Notes under the pieces: generated by a model
The model's database searches: none
What the model was told of the DNA's origin: nothing
The model's input: only the letters and a program-made list of their open reading frames with translations
Translations under genes and position numbers: made by a program
Assembly (NCBI GenBank): GCA_022316685.1
Contig: JAKJHU010000037.1
Location: 22,343,188 to 22,407,187, forward strand
DNA length: 64,000 nucleotides
Source: Progne subis subis
Taxonomy: Eukaryota; Chordata; Aves; Passeriformes; Hirundinidae
Direction of reading: 5' to 3'
Shown here: positions 22,114-34,947 of the stretch, piece after piece
Layout of the letters: every line of letters starts with the position of its first letter
Numbering within the stretch: position 1 is the first letter of the stretch

Positions 22114-22722
22114 TGTTAAGCAGTGTGATACATGACTTTAAAGAGTTAAGATTTTAGCTAAGGGCTAGAAGCAATTTATATCGATCAAGGTGTAAGTTAG
22201 ATTAGCAAATGGTAGGTTAATGATTATTAGATGCCCAAGATAGAGATAACTGTTACATTATGAGCTTGTTTATAGAAAAAGTGGAGTAAGTGAACCGTCA
22301 TAAGAACAGATTGAAACCAGTAAGAACAATGGCCAGCACCTGGACTTGGTATCCATCAATCACGAAGCAGGGGACCTTGGACAGTGCCAGAGGGTCACAG
22401 AGACCTGATGAAGACTCTCCTGACTTCATCCTTTGAGATGACTGACCCAATGCGAGGACCACCGACCCAATTCAAGAGAAGAACTGCGCACGCGTGAAGG
22501 ACTAATAGCCTCATTTTAATACAGAGCGGGGATGGGAGGTGCTGGGGTTATGCATATGTATTGTATGTAAGATCTTGGAGAATAAATAGAGAGCAAAGAG
22601 CCTTGTTCGGGGGGGCACGCCTTTCGGAGATGACTCCTGTGCTGCCCTGCCAGTGAATAAACATACCACTTTCTAACTTTAATCAGTTAGAGGGTCTTTG
22701 TCCATGACTATATCGGTTTTCA
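22114..22722 (+). mobile_element. LTR-like element, plus orientation
   Basis: A GC-richer block in AT-rich DNA. It has two AATAAA signals (22581-22586 and 22656-22661), a TTATGCATATGTATTG stretch upstream and a G-rich U5-like part (near 22609-22616). Possible starts are TGTTAAGCAG at 22114 or TGTGATACATG at 22124; a possible end is ...CGGTTTTCA at 22722. No target duplication was found for any pair of edges, so the boundaries are approximate. No viral genes adjoin it. Confidence 0.6.
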
Positions 22723-23594
22723 ATGACTCAAGTGGGCATCACCAAAATGTATTGACACATCAACCTCAGTCATATAATTTCATTCTAAAGCAGTCAATTA
22801 CTCTTAAAATTTAGAGAAATACAATTCAGTGAACATAAATACCATTTTAACACCACTGATGTGAATAAAAATTTCTGGGTTTATACATTACTTGAAGATG
22901 ATTACACTTTATCTTTGTCAGATCTGTTGTATTTTATAATTATGAAGATAGCGATTCAAAGAACATTTGATTTCTGTAAAGCTCTTTCCAGGAGACAATC
23001 ACAAAATTTTACTCCCTTTCTCTCACTGACAGTCTGCTTTTGGTCTTTGTCTCAAACTTCTCCCTCATCCTATCTGCCCTCAGAGGCTCTGCAAATCCTT
23101 TATTCCTTTTCTCCTTCAGTGTCTCTTCTTCTATAGAAAGCAGGATCTGAGGATCTGTGCCTTCCTTGTGGTTCATGTCTTCTCTGTATCTCACATCAGA
23201 CTGTTCCAGATGAATGTTGCATCTGTCTTACATTCATCAGGCTTTCAAGAAAGAGTTTATCAGCTCCTAAAAAGGACTAAAAGTCCTTTGCTTCCTCCAC
23301 TCCCTTTCACAACTTTCAGGATTCAGCTAAACTTAAAAAAAACCCCAAAAAACTAAAAACCATGAAAATATACTTCAGTAAAATTAATATTGTTGAACTC
23401 TTCATGCTAAAATACAATGTGTTTTTTTTTCTCTTGTTAGGTCTTTTCTTTTGGATGATTAACATTCCAATGAAATACATTCAAAAGCAGTGCAGAAACC
23501 CTTTTTAGAGTACTGCAGTTACTATTGACTCTCTGGTAACAATCAAGGGTTTAAGTCAGTCAGATGTATGAAAGAAATGTTTTGTTTTGTTTTG
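22723..23594. other. Noncoding DNA between two LTRs
   Basis: AT-rich, with short open frames on both strands at 22861-23356 lacking domains. It ends in a (GTTTT)3 run at 23579-23594 into which the next LTR was inserted. Confidence 0.55.
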
Positions 23595-24254
23595 TGTGTC
23601 TGGTTCCGTTCCCACACTGGGTGGGAGCTGACCTCCGGCTAGCTCTGGTCAGCACAGCCACAGATGTCCCCAGTTCGGATGGGCACGCAGGTTATTTACC
23701 TGCTGGATCGGCTTCTCAGCTTAGCAGGTGGACTCAACAGTGTCGTGACAGCAACGGCAGCAGAAGAGAAAAGGCTGGCTCTCACCTTTGTAGGTTAAAA
23801 GATGTTTATTCAGGCCCAGCTGCGGGAAGTCCACAGCTGGTCCAACCTCAGGCCAGGGAGGCCAGAGACCCAGAGCAGAGAGAGTTTGAATCTCCCTCCT
23901 CCACCTTATATGCGGGGGAGGGGTTCCAGGGAGGATACAACAAGACAACAAATCAGGGGATTCAGAGGGGTAACAAGGTGTGCCCACCCCCAAGCCTTGG
24001 ACCACTAAAATCCAGAGCTAAAGGAATTCCCCCCAGGGGGACCTATCACCTGAAGCCCTCTCCCTGAGATTTTGCAATCCGGGAGGGACCCCTGCAGTGA
24101 CAGACAGGCTGCCCCAGAGTGAGGAGGGTGGGAGGACTGACACAAAACACCTTGTTATACAGAAAACACAAAAAGGGTTACAGAACTGGGATACAGTGAA
24201 ATGAACCATAACATAAACTTCCTATAAAAACCTAACAAAACGCTTGCACCACCA
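23595..24254 (-). mobile_element. Solo LTR, minus orientation, ERVK-like
   Basis: GC-rich block of about 660 bp. On the minus strand it has a TATA-like CATATAAGG (plus 23909-23917) and an AATAAA signal (plus 23805-23810) in TGAATAAACATCTT, a phrase shared with the LTR at 59059-59679. The right end is near ...CACCACCA; the left end is TGTGTCTGG. Both flanks are GTTTT repeats (23579-23594 and 24257-24277), so the target duplication is masked and the edges are approximate. A 167-codon plus-strand frame (23564-24067) runs antisense through it and is not a gene. Confidence 0.75.
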
Positions 24255-24753
24255 CGGTTTTGTTTTGTTTTGTTTTTCCTTTGCACAAAGTTTCAAACTA
24301 AAATATGTAGCTTGGAACTTCCAGTAGTTTTATGGCATTATTGAGAAAAATATTATAATTCTGTGTCAATTTTTTTGTTTTGTAGTATAGTATATATATT
24401 TTTTTTCTTTTTCTGATTGATATTTCATTAACCTATTGTTTGTGGCTGCTCTAGCTGCCCTGATTTCATGGTTCTATCATCATGTTATCATATGAATATG
24501 TAGTCCTGTACAGAAGAATAGGTCATATGGCAGTGTTACAAGAAGGCTGCTCTTACTTCACCACGAACAATTCTGTACAATGAATAATTGGGTGTAAAAT
24601 ACATTGGCATGCCATCTACAAATTAAGATTAAAGTTTTGTAATGGGAAGTAATGCTCAGAGTGACCTGGAATGCATCTCACTGTCTAACAACAGAAACAA
24701 TTTACTGCTGATAGTGTTGCAAAAGGCAAGAGTAAGGTGAAATTTCTGTTCTA

Positions 24754-24848
24754 ACACACACACAAAAAAAAAAAACCCACAAAAAACAAAACAAACAAAA
24801 AAAACCCCAAAAACCAAAAAAACCCCCAAACAACGACAACAACAAAAC
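24754..24848. repeat. A-rich tract with C clusters
   Basis: Long run of A interrupted by CCC, CCCC and CAAC units. Similar tracts occur at 34655-34757, 36281-36340, 36833-36871 and 42253-42280, and as T/G versions at 37741-37814. Confidence 0.85.
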
Positions 24849-24892
24849 ACGAGTATTTATGTCACAATCAATCTGATTCAAGCTCCTTAATG

Positions 24893-24916
24893 TATTTATT
24901 TATTTATTTATTTATT
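24893..24916. repeat. (TATT)n microsatellite
   Basis: About six tandem TATT units. Confidence 0.95.
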
Positions 24917-25375
24917 CTTCCCTTGAAAATACTTTTTCAGGTTTCATCTGTAAATAATAATGACTTGTGAGGCCTTGTTTTATGAAAAAAACTATTTGAA
25001 GGCTGCTAAGGCAGTTGCTGGGGATTAACTGGATCACCAATAGTGGAAGCATTGCACCAGAGCCTTTCAGATTACTCAGAATTTTGAGAGCAGGTCACTG
25101 AGATAATGTCCCAAAGGAAAGACAGAAAGGAACAACTGACAAAATGGATATGTTTTTTGCTACTATTTGCTTGGTTCCCAGAAGTTAGTTCAAAAGTTAA
25201 TTAAAGTTGCTGAAAAAAATGGAGCTCAGTAACAATTTCAGGAAGATACAGAGGAGAAAACGCTGGATTAAGAAACATAAGATTCTTCCACCAGTAAGGG
25301 TTTGCTTATTCGGGAAGACAGCTAAAGAGCCAGCCTCAGAAAGGGGAGAGAGAAGGATGAATGGAGATTTTCACT

Positions 25376-25530
25376 AACATAGAATCATAGAATGGTTTGT
25401 GTTGGAGGGGCCCTTAAAGTTCATCTGTTTCCATCTCCATGCCATGGTCAGGGACATCTTTCAGTAGACCAGGTTGCTTAGAGTTCACTTGGTTTTAAAT
25501 ACTTCCAGGGATGGGTCATACACAAGTTCT
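25376..25530 (-). mobile_element. CR1 LINE 3'-end fragment
   Basis: Reverse-oriented CR1 3' end. The plus strand shows the tail complement CATAGAATCATAGAATGG at 25379-25396, then GTGTTGGAGGGGCCCTTAAA and the downstream CCATGCCATGGTCAGGGACA (about 25437). The copy is cut off near 25530. Confidence 0.93.
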
Positions 25531-28500
25531 GTTTTAACAATTTTTATTAATCTAGGATGTTTTCTCTCCTTTATATTATGACAGTGGATTTACAAGCTAC
25601 ATTTTTGGATTATTTTTCTGGCATACTTTATAGTTCTAAATAATGTTACCATATTCTAATAGAATTTGGAGCTTATGCTCTTCTGTTCTCATCAGTAGTA
25701 AATAAAAAGAAAACAAAAATAAAGCATAAATGCCATCATTTTATGTCAAGACCATCTGCTACATCATTTTGAATTTACTCCCTGTTACAATCATTTCATT
25801 CAAAGAGTGTAGCAGATGGTGTGGAACCATCACATAAAGTACCTGAATCTTCTTTTGTTTACAGGCATTCTAAAAAATCTGTCTATAGATCACCGGTAAC
25901 TAGATACTCTGTAGGAAACCAATAAAGTTAGGTGACTATAATTAACAATTAATGACTCACATCCTGATGTCTTCACTTATTTTAAATTATAGAGCCTGTA
26001 CCAATAGGAAATTCTCCCTGAAGCATTACCAGAGCATGGAATGACAACAAAGAGTTTCAGAAATTTCTCTAATAAACTATATTACATTCACTTTCTGCTT
26101 GTGCTGTGTGAAATCATTACTCTTTTAGAAACAAACAATATTCTTTTGTGAAATTTAGTTTCATGTAAGTCTACATGTCTCCAGTTCCCTTTATGTAAGG
26201 ATCTGCAAATAAATACCGTGCCAGAAACAGACACTGAAGGAAGGAATTATAAAAGAAAACATATATTGACTACAAGTTGTCCTTGAGACTTTGTCCTCTG
26301 ATGTTTTAATGAGCAAGTTATTCTGAAGTTGTGCGTGCTACATAGCCCTTGGCATTTAACTTAAATGCCCCAGTTAGAAAACCATGATCAATTAAGAGAG
26401 AGCAAAAGAAAACAAATTAGTCACAATGAGATTCAGAGTTGCAAAATTAGTCCCTGGTCTTACCCATTTTTTCCAGGCAGAGCTCATCTTGGTACAGAGT
26501 GATCTTCAGCAGACAAACCAGGCAGTGTCAGTGGCTGTAGGTGGGTGTCACGAATCCCTCAGAAGGATTTCTGCTAAGACAGAGTGGGAAACAACATCAC
26601 ATGTCATTTGTGTTTAGGCAAATCTATGTCAGCTCAGATTTTGAATCAAGGTTTTTTATTGCTTATGCAGTATAATTGTGTGTGCAGAATAAGCAGGGTA
26701 AATCTTGCAGGGATTACATTTTAGTACTGCTGAATTGCAAACAAATACAAAGCAGGAAATAGCAGCTGAAATAAGTGATGCAAATAACCTCTAAACCAAG
26801 AAGCAATTTAACTTCACTCTTATAGTCTGTTTTACTTAAATGTGGTTAGTAACAACAGCTTATTATTCAAATAAATGTAATATTTAAAAAAAAGGAGATA
26901 CATTTTTTCCTAAATAAAGTATTTTTATAACTTTTTTGCTAAGAAAAGGACTTAGATTATGTTCTAGTATGGAGACATTTTTACTCGTGTTTGTGAACAA
27001 AATAAAAAATGCTAGTAGATAATTTAATTGTAAGATTTAGCACTAATAGATTTTATCAAAGATCTGTACACAAACTCCTTTTTATTAATGTACTGTAGCC
27101 TGAGTATGTAGAAATTTAAGCCTTCAAAAAAAAAAAAAAAAAAAAAAAAGAGGCCATGGAATATTTCTGGAGCATCAGATTCTAAGGTTAATGTGTTCAG
27201 TTGTTCAGCATGAATTTTAATGGATTTTTAAAGGTATAGTTTGTTTTCTGGTTTTCATTATTTCTTTGAGAAAATAGCAGATGCATAGAATTTTAAAGCT
27301 GTCTATTAGACTCCAAAGGATGACCTATAAATATAAAAGTAAATTAGAGATTTAAAACTATCTTTGTACCTTTTGTGTGAGCATTGGTCTCAGATGCAGA
27401 AGTTTCTGATAACTTACTCCATTTTGACATTGACAATAAAACCACCAAAGATACACGAGGGAGAAAAATGCCAGCAAAAACCCGTGATGAGGGCACAGCA
27501 CAAGAAAGGTAGGACATCTGTTAAGTGTGTATTGTTTTTCATTCATAGATCAAGCAAGCTGACAAAAAAAAAGTAGATATTTTCATATCTGTAAGATGAT
27601 AAGTTTCTTTCATCATACAAAATCGACTTGGAAGTTAAAGCAGATTTTGCTGTTGATTTGAAGCACAGACAGAATTTTCTTTGCTTCTGTTTATGTTGTA
27701 GAGATGGAAAATCAAGGAATAGTTTTAAGGAAATTATTCAAGTGAAATCTAAGAAGATGCTGAGTTCTTACGGACCAAGAAAAGGGTCAGAATAATTTCA
27801 AGGATTTTAAACCTGTTTTAGACACTGTGTTTGTGCCTATGTTTTCCTTTTAGAAAATAACTTGTAGCCAGTAAGGAAGTCAGCCTGCAGGATTTTGCTA
27901 GTAAAATATCTCCTATGTTTCAGAGACCTGAATTGAGTCAAATACATTAAAATTGTTTAATTGTGCAAAATTTATTCATTGTTCAGAGTTTTCTTTTGGG
28001 AACACTGATGGTTAGTTGTTTGAAAATCTGTCATTGTAGCTAAAGACGCTTTTTTGTTCTATAGGATGTGACTATAAACTTCTACATTTCTTTTTTTGAT
28101 CTTCAAGTGACATTTATTTCTTTTAATGTTTCTACTTGTCATTTTGCTGCTCATTTGCTTTTGCAATACCAATTTTACAGACAGATGATTAAAATTCTGT
28201 TTTTTATACAAGCAGGCCTTCTATACTCCACATGGAAGTCAGATAGAAAATGCATTTGATGAGTAATGGTATGTCTGTTCAATCTTGTTATTTTGAAATA
28301 CATTCCAGCGTCCCATTATGGAAAGAGTAATGAAATCAACTGAGTAGAACAGGCTCTGTTAAAATAAACAAAAATGCCAGTAGGGAATTTCTGTCCTGTT
28401 TTAAGGCCAGGTTGTTGAAAGAATTCTTCTGTTCTCACTTTTAAATTAATTTCTCACTCCTAAATTAATTAGGATTTTGATTCCTGAATGCATATATTAC

Positions 28501-30434
28501 TGCCCTCAGCTACTTCAGCAAACTCTTATACACAGGTTTTTAAGCACAGTGTATAAATGGTGATGCTATTAGGCAGAATGCGTAGCGCTCACTTGTTTTT
28601 ATCATTTCAGAATTTCCCTTTCTTGAAAATGTGTGATAGTGTTGTAAAAAATGCACTTCAAAGTCATATCGATTGCTATGCTCATCTCACCCAGTTGTTC
28701 AGACTGACCAGGCTATATAATTACCATCCAGAAAAGATTATTCTTGATCTATAAACATCATCCTCCATCATATTTAAGACAAAAAGATACTCAAGAAAGC
28801 ATATAGTCAAAACTGCATTACTTTATATTTAGATAATAAGCACCTGGTTCTTGAAATGCAGTTTTAAACAAGTAAATACAGTTTTGTGTATCAGAAAGAA
28901 TCTGTCCACTGATAGGATTCCTGTTCTTCTATGTACCTTGCCTTATTTTTAATGTACAACTTCTTCTCTTAAAGGCCTTCTCATCTGACTGGTATTAAAA
29001 TACCCACCTAAAAAAAGCACAGATATCTTTTCTATAAACATTTTCAATCTCAAAGGTTAAGAGTGTCAAGACAATATCTTAATGCAGTCATTTCTCTAAA
29101 TGTGCTTAAAAGGCTTCTTTGGTGATTTAAGCTGTCTCCAGTGGTGGAATGTGTAGGTGGAAGATAGCAAAATCTACAGTTATAGAAAAGGTCTTAAAAA
29201 TTCCTAAGACTGATCAAATCTCTTATCTCTTAAATTTTGACTAATATTATTTACATTTCTCATGACTTAGTAGTTAGGGCTGTATATCAAGTACATACTT
29301 TTTAAAACAGAAGAAGCTTGCTCTAAAGTCCTACATTAAGAGTCCACTCATTGCAAAGAAGAAACAGAAATCAGGTTACAATTAAGATTTCTTCCCCTGC
29401 CTTCTGACGTCTTCTTCCCTTTTAGTCCAGAGGAAATATTGTCAGCTGTCAATTGTCACAGATTGTTTGGGTTGGTTATTTTTTACATTGGAACCCGCAG
29501 CTAGAAGTCCTCCTAATCTCACTTTCCGTCTGCCTGCAAAAGTAAATCCATCACTGTCTCTGCCCTCACTATCTACCTCTGCCAGAAGCAGAGTACAAGG
29601 GACAACACTTTCTGCTGGTTTATCACTCCTACTGGGCAGACATGAGAGCAAGCAGGCTGTAATTCAACAAAAATATTACAAATATACTTTAGAAGATTTT
29701 CCATTGGTTCTACCATCAATCTTGTAAAGTTCCACAAGAGGAGTACATATTTTTTAATGCAAAAACTGCTATTGATTTTGAAAAATAAATGCAACATTAC
29801 ATTTCTTCATGAAATGTAAACGTAATTACTGTTTATGAAGAGAGAAAAGAATTTCACTACTGATGTTTTTCTGGTTGTACATCTTAAGACAAAATGACCT
29901 CCTTTTACTTTTATTTTTAATAAAAAGGACTTCTTCTGACTAAACAAGTCAGCTTGTGTAACAAATTACATTAGGCTGAGATTTTTGGAAATAACATTTT
30001 CCTCATTGTATCATCCTTCTAGATGCTACTACCATCAGACCTCCCCCCGTGAATGGTCTTGCTTAGAAAAAATCAACAGCCTTGGAAAGGAAGGTGAGGG
30101 AGAAGCCTTTTGAGGGAAAAGCCAGGTAATTTGCAGAACAGATTTTCCGATTTACACTTCTGTGTGATTTCAAAATGTTTTTGCTAAAAGGCAGGAAAAT
30201 AAAGTAGCTTTAAATTATTAAAAAAAGCTCCCAGCTCTTTTCTCAGTGACTTGACTAGAATGAGCATTGCTAAACATTAGTCAGTTACTCCACTTATAAT
30301 GTAGGCTTAACCTAGAGACAACAAATTGAGATTCTATTATAAATTTCACTCTAAAGAAGTGAAAGAGAAATACTAAGATTTAGTTTAAACATGTTTTAAT
30401 TCCTTAACTTTCCCAGCAAAATCTATGCCAAAAT
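25531..30434. other. AT-rich noncoding DNA
   Basis: Almost 5 kb without a recognised transposon. Simple repeat: A run at 27126-27149. Open frames of 60-86 codons on both strands show no domains. A slightly GC-richer stretch at 26440-26590 has no identifiable origin. Confidence 0.55.
27126..27149. repeat. A homopolymer run
   Basis: Twenty-four A residues, with no LINE or pseudogene sequence recognised upstream that would make it a retrotransposed tail. Confidence 0.95.
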
Positions 30435-30712
30435 CTGAGGGACAAGAGGAAATGGCCTTAAAGCTAAGGCAGGGGATATTCAGATTAGACATGAGAAAAA
30501 CTTTCTGCACTATTCAGTTGATCAGGCATTGGAATAAGTTGCCCAGGGATGTGGTGGAGTCACGGCCTCTGGAGGTGTTTAAGACACATCTGAATCTGGT
30601 GATGTTTGATGTGGTTTAGAGGTTTAGAGGTTACAGTGACAGTGCTGATTTGATGATTGGACTGCATGATCTTGTAAGTCTCTTCCAATCTTGATGATTC
30701 TATGATTCTATT
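30435..30712 (+). mobile_element. CR1 LINE 3'-end fragment
   Basis: Plus-strand CR1: GGGACAAGAGGAAATGGCCT (about 30439), GTTGCCCAGGGATGTGGTGG (about 30538), GGCCTCTGGAGGTGTTTAAG (about 30564), CTTCCAATCTTGATG and an intact tail ATTCTATGATTCTAT near 30697-30711. A CR1-derived open frame of 64 codons (30425-30619) is not a gene. Confidence 0.95.
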
Positions 30713-32919
30713 TATTTTGGTAAATAATTTCCTCTGGGAAGAAAAAATAGCAGATCCCATTACCATGTAGAAATAATTAAAAAGAGTTTAATGAAAAAGT
30801 TTATTTTTACTCAGGTAACTCATCACTAAATTTGTTATGACAAAGTGATAGAAAATGAATACAGTTTTTGTAAGCTGAATTATGGGGACAGTTTTTGCCT
30901 GCTCTTCCCTTCATTTCCATCATAAAGCAAGTGCAAACATATATTTTTTAGTATAAATATTGCTAGCACTTTTAGTCATATACTACAGGGATATACTCCT
31001 AGTTACATACTTCAATTCAATACTGCTTGGTTTGAAGGTGTGAAATATTCATGGTGCCTGCAGACATTTCTTTTCAGAGCTTCATTTGATTTATATAAGT
31101 GGAACTTAAATATGTTACTAAACTTAAAATTTTAAATGTTACATGTAACAATATATGTTAAAATGTTAAATATGTTATTGAACTTGAGTTAACATGCTCT
31201 GTCAGTGCTTTATATAGTCTTTATGATTCATTTAAGTTTAGTTAGATAGATAAAGTTTAAAATTTTAGGAATAAACATGATCTCATGCTCCCACTTTGGC
31301 AAAGTGAGTAGAGATAAAAACATACTCAAAATATTTATTTTCCACAATATGAGACTGCTTACACTAAAGGCAGAAAGGGGTAAATAAGCATGGCTCTTTG
31401 AAAGAAAAAATATGTCTTCATTTGGCATTTGCAATGAATCTTATAACTTCCCTCTAGAAAATAATTATCATGCCTTAGTTTGTATGGCATTATGTTTGAT
31501 AGGTTTAAATAGAGGTATCCATGAAGAAACTAATCTAATGCCTATTAAAAGTTCAATCCTCTTGTCAGTTCAGTTCATTGAGGTGATCTGCAAAATCCAG
31601 CTCATCTGACATTTCTGGCCATTAGTTTTCAAGATCTTGAGATCTTGACTTATCCAGAGGAGTATGTTTTCTACTACCTTGCAGAGTTTTGCATAGAATA
31701 TGTGCTGCAAGGTTTTTCACAGTAGTGGTTTTCCAAAGAAGAACAGAAGAATTGAGCAATTTTTAAATTTTAAGCTACATGACTTTTTCTTATATCTCAC
31801 TTTTTGGATGAGGAACAGAAGCTAGATTATCATTTGTATGCTGGCTGTGGATACTAGAGAAAGTAAAAACACATGACAGAAGTACTCAGTGGAAAAACAT
31901 AAGTGGTACAATTCTATTTATTAAAAATATATTCATATTAATATTTAATCAGAAATGATTATACCACAGAACAAAACATCTAGGAAAGCATGCTCTGTTC
32001 CTTGATAAGCTGTTTCATGCAAGAGAAGGAACAGAATAAATTGAAGTTTAGAAAGCATCATCACAGATATTCACGTTCAATTCTTGAATTCCAATTCACC
32101 TAAATCCAGATGTGTCTATATATATGATTCAGAAAAGATTAATAAAAAATAATATCTTTTATTATTTAGCAAAAAATTAGTTGTCAATTAATATTTTGAA
32201 GTTCATGATAATTTTAAGTCTTTAAGAAGTTTTTTTCTTCCAGGAATTAGAGAAAATTCTTCAGGAATGACAATGTGATTTTTTTCCTTTCATACATTTT
32301 AAAAACAAACATAGAATTTGAACATAAAGTACAAATTTCAGAGTATGTGGAGAACTGGGGAATTGTTAGCGAGAATGGGTGATCACCAGGGAAAATAAGA
32401 AAGTAATAGTGACAGATATGAGCTGGTATGTTAACAGGAATAGATGTGACCGACCAGACTTGGGAAACTGCCAGGACTGTGATTGTTGCAAAGCCACATG
32501 CACAAGGAGCAAATGAGAGGAGGAGGTTCATTACTCACCTCTTCACTCCTACAGTAAAAAAATAATCAACAACTCTGAAGAGGTTTTGGGTGACTTATCT
32601 ACTATTTCCAGTTTACAAAGCAAGTGGCAGCATAATTTTAATCTTAGTAGACATGTTACAGATAATCCAAGCAGTAAAACAGACAAGATATTGCCTCAAT
32701 AGGACGCTCAGTTTGAGTGCATTTACATTGTTGCATACAAAAGAGCCTGATTATATATAAGAATAATAAAACAGTATGTATTCTAATCACATCTGCAGGA
32801 AATGTAAATGCACTTTGAAGTCTCCCTTTATGTTGAACATATTTGTGTAATACCATGTTCAGTGTTCAGCTATTGGAATATCATACATAAAGAATTATAA
32901 AAAACTTTTGACTTAGAGT

Positions 32920-32960
32920 CATATATATATATATCATATATATACATATATATTCATATA
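32920..32960. repeat. (AT)n-rich simple repeat
   Basis: Imperfect AT alternation with CAT interruptions. Confidence 0.9.
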
Positions 32961-33846
32961 AGTGGTCATAAATGTGGTTTGCAGGTTAGTTTGCTGTGAC
33001 TAGGCAAAACTTTTGTTAGTACTACTTATATTATTTTGTTCTTACTTATATTTCCACATTGCTGTTGAAATCAATCATGGAGTAAGAGAATTATGAGTTT
33101 GTTTGGGTCCTGGTTCACAGAAATATTCACGACCAGGATGGAATTACAGTTCCATTGAAAATTATTATTTTGGGGATTTACCTGTATGGCAGAATCTTTT
33201 AAAGATCCAAATTAAACACACCATTCTCTCAAGTCTGAAACAAGCCAATATTACTAGTTGTAACTAATAGGGAATGAAACAGTATGTGAATCAAAGCATC
33301 TCTGGAATTTGTATGAACTTGTTTTCCTGTGTATATTCTGAATATTGTCTTTTGGTGGAAGCAGTAAATAATTTAAGTGCAAGGATCAAAATATTGAAGA
33401 AACTCACCTAGACTTGCTTAAAAATTATTAACATGCAGGTAGTGGATTGCTTAATTTGGAATGCACCTAGAATATCTAATTTGTTTGTTTGTGTTTTATT
33501 CTGGGAGAGATGAGTGCTGGCAGCAATATAGCCGCACAATTTCAAAGGCTCTGCTTTATCACACTGAGACTTGTAAATGAAAACAACCAAATACGAGGTC
33601 ACAGAACAGCAAAAAAATCCTAAAAAACTCCCATAAAGACAGAAAGCCAAATCTTTGTTTCAGTAGATGTCAATTTCCATTCTGTAATATTTTAATTTAC
33701 ATTCTGTAGTATATACTAGTATATATTTCAAGGCCTAGGTTTTTCATGGTTTTGAAATCACTGCAATCCTATATCGATTACTAATATATTCTAAGAAGAT
33801 ATTTATTTTCCCAAATGCTTTGGAGTATTAATTTACATTTGTGCAG

Positions 33847-33873
33847 AACTTGCAGGAATTCATCCTGCAAGTT
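33847..33873. repeat. Inverted repeat, 11-bp arms, 5-nt loop
   Basis: The arm AACTTGCAGGA (33847-33857), loop ATTCA, then the exact reverse complement TCCTGCAAGTT (33863-33873). Confidence 0.9.
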
Positions 33874-34654
33874 AATGAAAAATTGTTAGTTAAATGGATG
33901 CTCCCTGTGGCTCATGAAGGTCCTAGGAAGGGTGATTCTCTGAAGCTGAAAGGAAATTTTTAAGGACACGTGTCTATTGTAAAATTTCTTGGGCGCAGAA
34001 GAAGCAAATTCTAACCCCACAGTTTCAATTTTGGTCAACATGCAAGATTTTTGCCTAAAGGAGCAGTGAAATATGTTCCTTATGGCAGCCCTGTGGGGTG
34101 CCTACATTGCATCAGAGATAAATGTCTGAAGCAAAACTCTTGATGCCGACCAGTTATCAAAGCTTCTTGTGCTATGGTTTGTGTGGATGTGGCATGGGAG
34201 TGCTCAAACAGGATTTCCCTTGGATGAAACTTGACTGGAAATTACATTCCATCTTTTACTGTTTGTTCAGTTCATCAAATTTTCACTAATCCAGTGCTAG
34301 GCTTTGGTTTAGAAATTTGCAGCATGTTTAATGCCATCACATTCTTAGCACAACTACACACATTCTTCTGGCCAGCATTTGCCAGTGCAGGTGTAGCCAT
34401 ATTGTGTCTAGATTTCCACTTGGATCAAGTGCCTGCATTATCCACAATAAAATGAAGCTTGACTCAAATGGAGAAACTCACTCCTTGTATCTAGAAAGTC
34501 TTTAATTTCTTAAACAGTCAGTTATTTCCTGTTACAAAATCCTGGAATTTAATGATATAATGCCAAAGGGCACATCTTTTAACTTAGTGTACTGATTTCA
34601 TGTGAAACATCAATCAGATTTGTTTAAAGCACCAGTTCTAGTTCAACAGTAGGC

Positions 34655-34757
34655 AAAAAACCCACAACACATGAAAAAAAAACCCCAAACCAATAAACCA
34701 ATCAAAACCAAACCAAACCAAACAAAAAAATCCCAAATCCTCAACAAAACCAAACCG
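34655..34757. repeat. A-rich tract with C clusters (AACC/AAACC-like)
   Basis: Degenerate A/C simple repeat including AACCAAACC units; no LINE body was recognised next to it. Confidence 0.85.
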
Positions 34758-34926
34758 AAAGCTCAGTCCTTCTTTGATGAAAGGTAACTTGCAAAGGAAA
34801 ACAATTTAATCTTGTAACCTCCCCTGTTTTACAAAAATATACTCGGGAAGAGAGTATAGGATGAGAGGTTATTGAGTTATATTTGCTGCTTAAATCTTGT
34901 TTTTAACCTTGAAATCTGCCAAGATT

Positions 34927-34947
34927 AAAAAAAAAAAAAAAAAAAAA
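34927..34947. repeat. A homopolymer run
   Basis: Twenty-one A residues followed by an A/G-rich stretch. Confidence 0.95.

Larger units (their letters stand above)
24255..25375. other. AT-rich noncoding DNA with simple repeats
   Basis: Carries an A/C-rich degenerate tract at 24754-24848 and (TTTA)n at 24893-24916. No gene or transposon edge was recognised. Confidence 0.6.
30713..34654. other. AT-rich noncoding DNA
   Basis: Contains a TA-rich simple repeat at 32920-32960 and a hairpin at 33847-33873. A partly GC-richer stretch at 33990-34460 ends with an AATAAA at 34446-34451 and could be an eroded repeat, but I cannot assign it. Nothing else was seen. Confidence 0.5.

Noticed and set aside
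23564..24067. Plus-strand open frame of 167 codons
   Set aside because: It runs antisense through an ERVK-like solo LTR, whose GC-rich composition lowers stop-codon frequency.
34231..34455. Plus-strand 74-codon frame ending near an AATAAA at 34446
   Set aside because: The poly(A)-signal-like hexamer lies inside the frame's end, no domain is present and such hexamers are frequent in AT-rich DNA.
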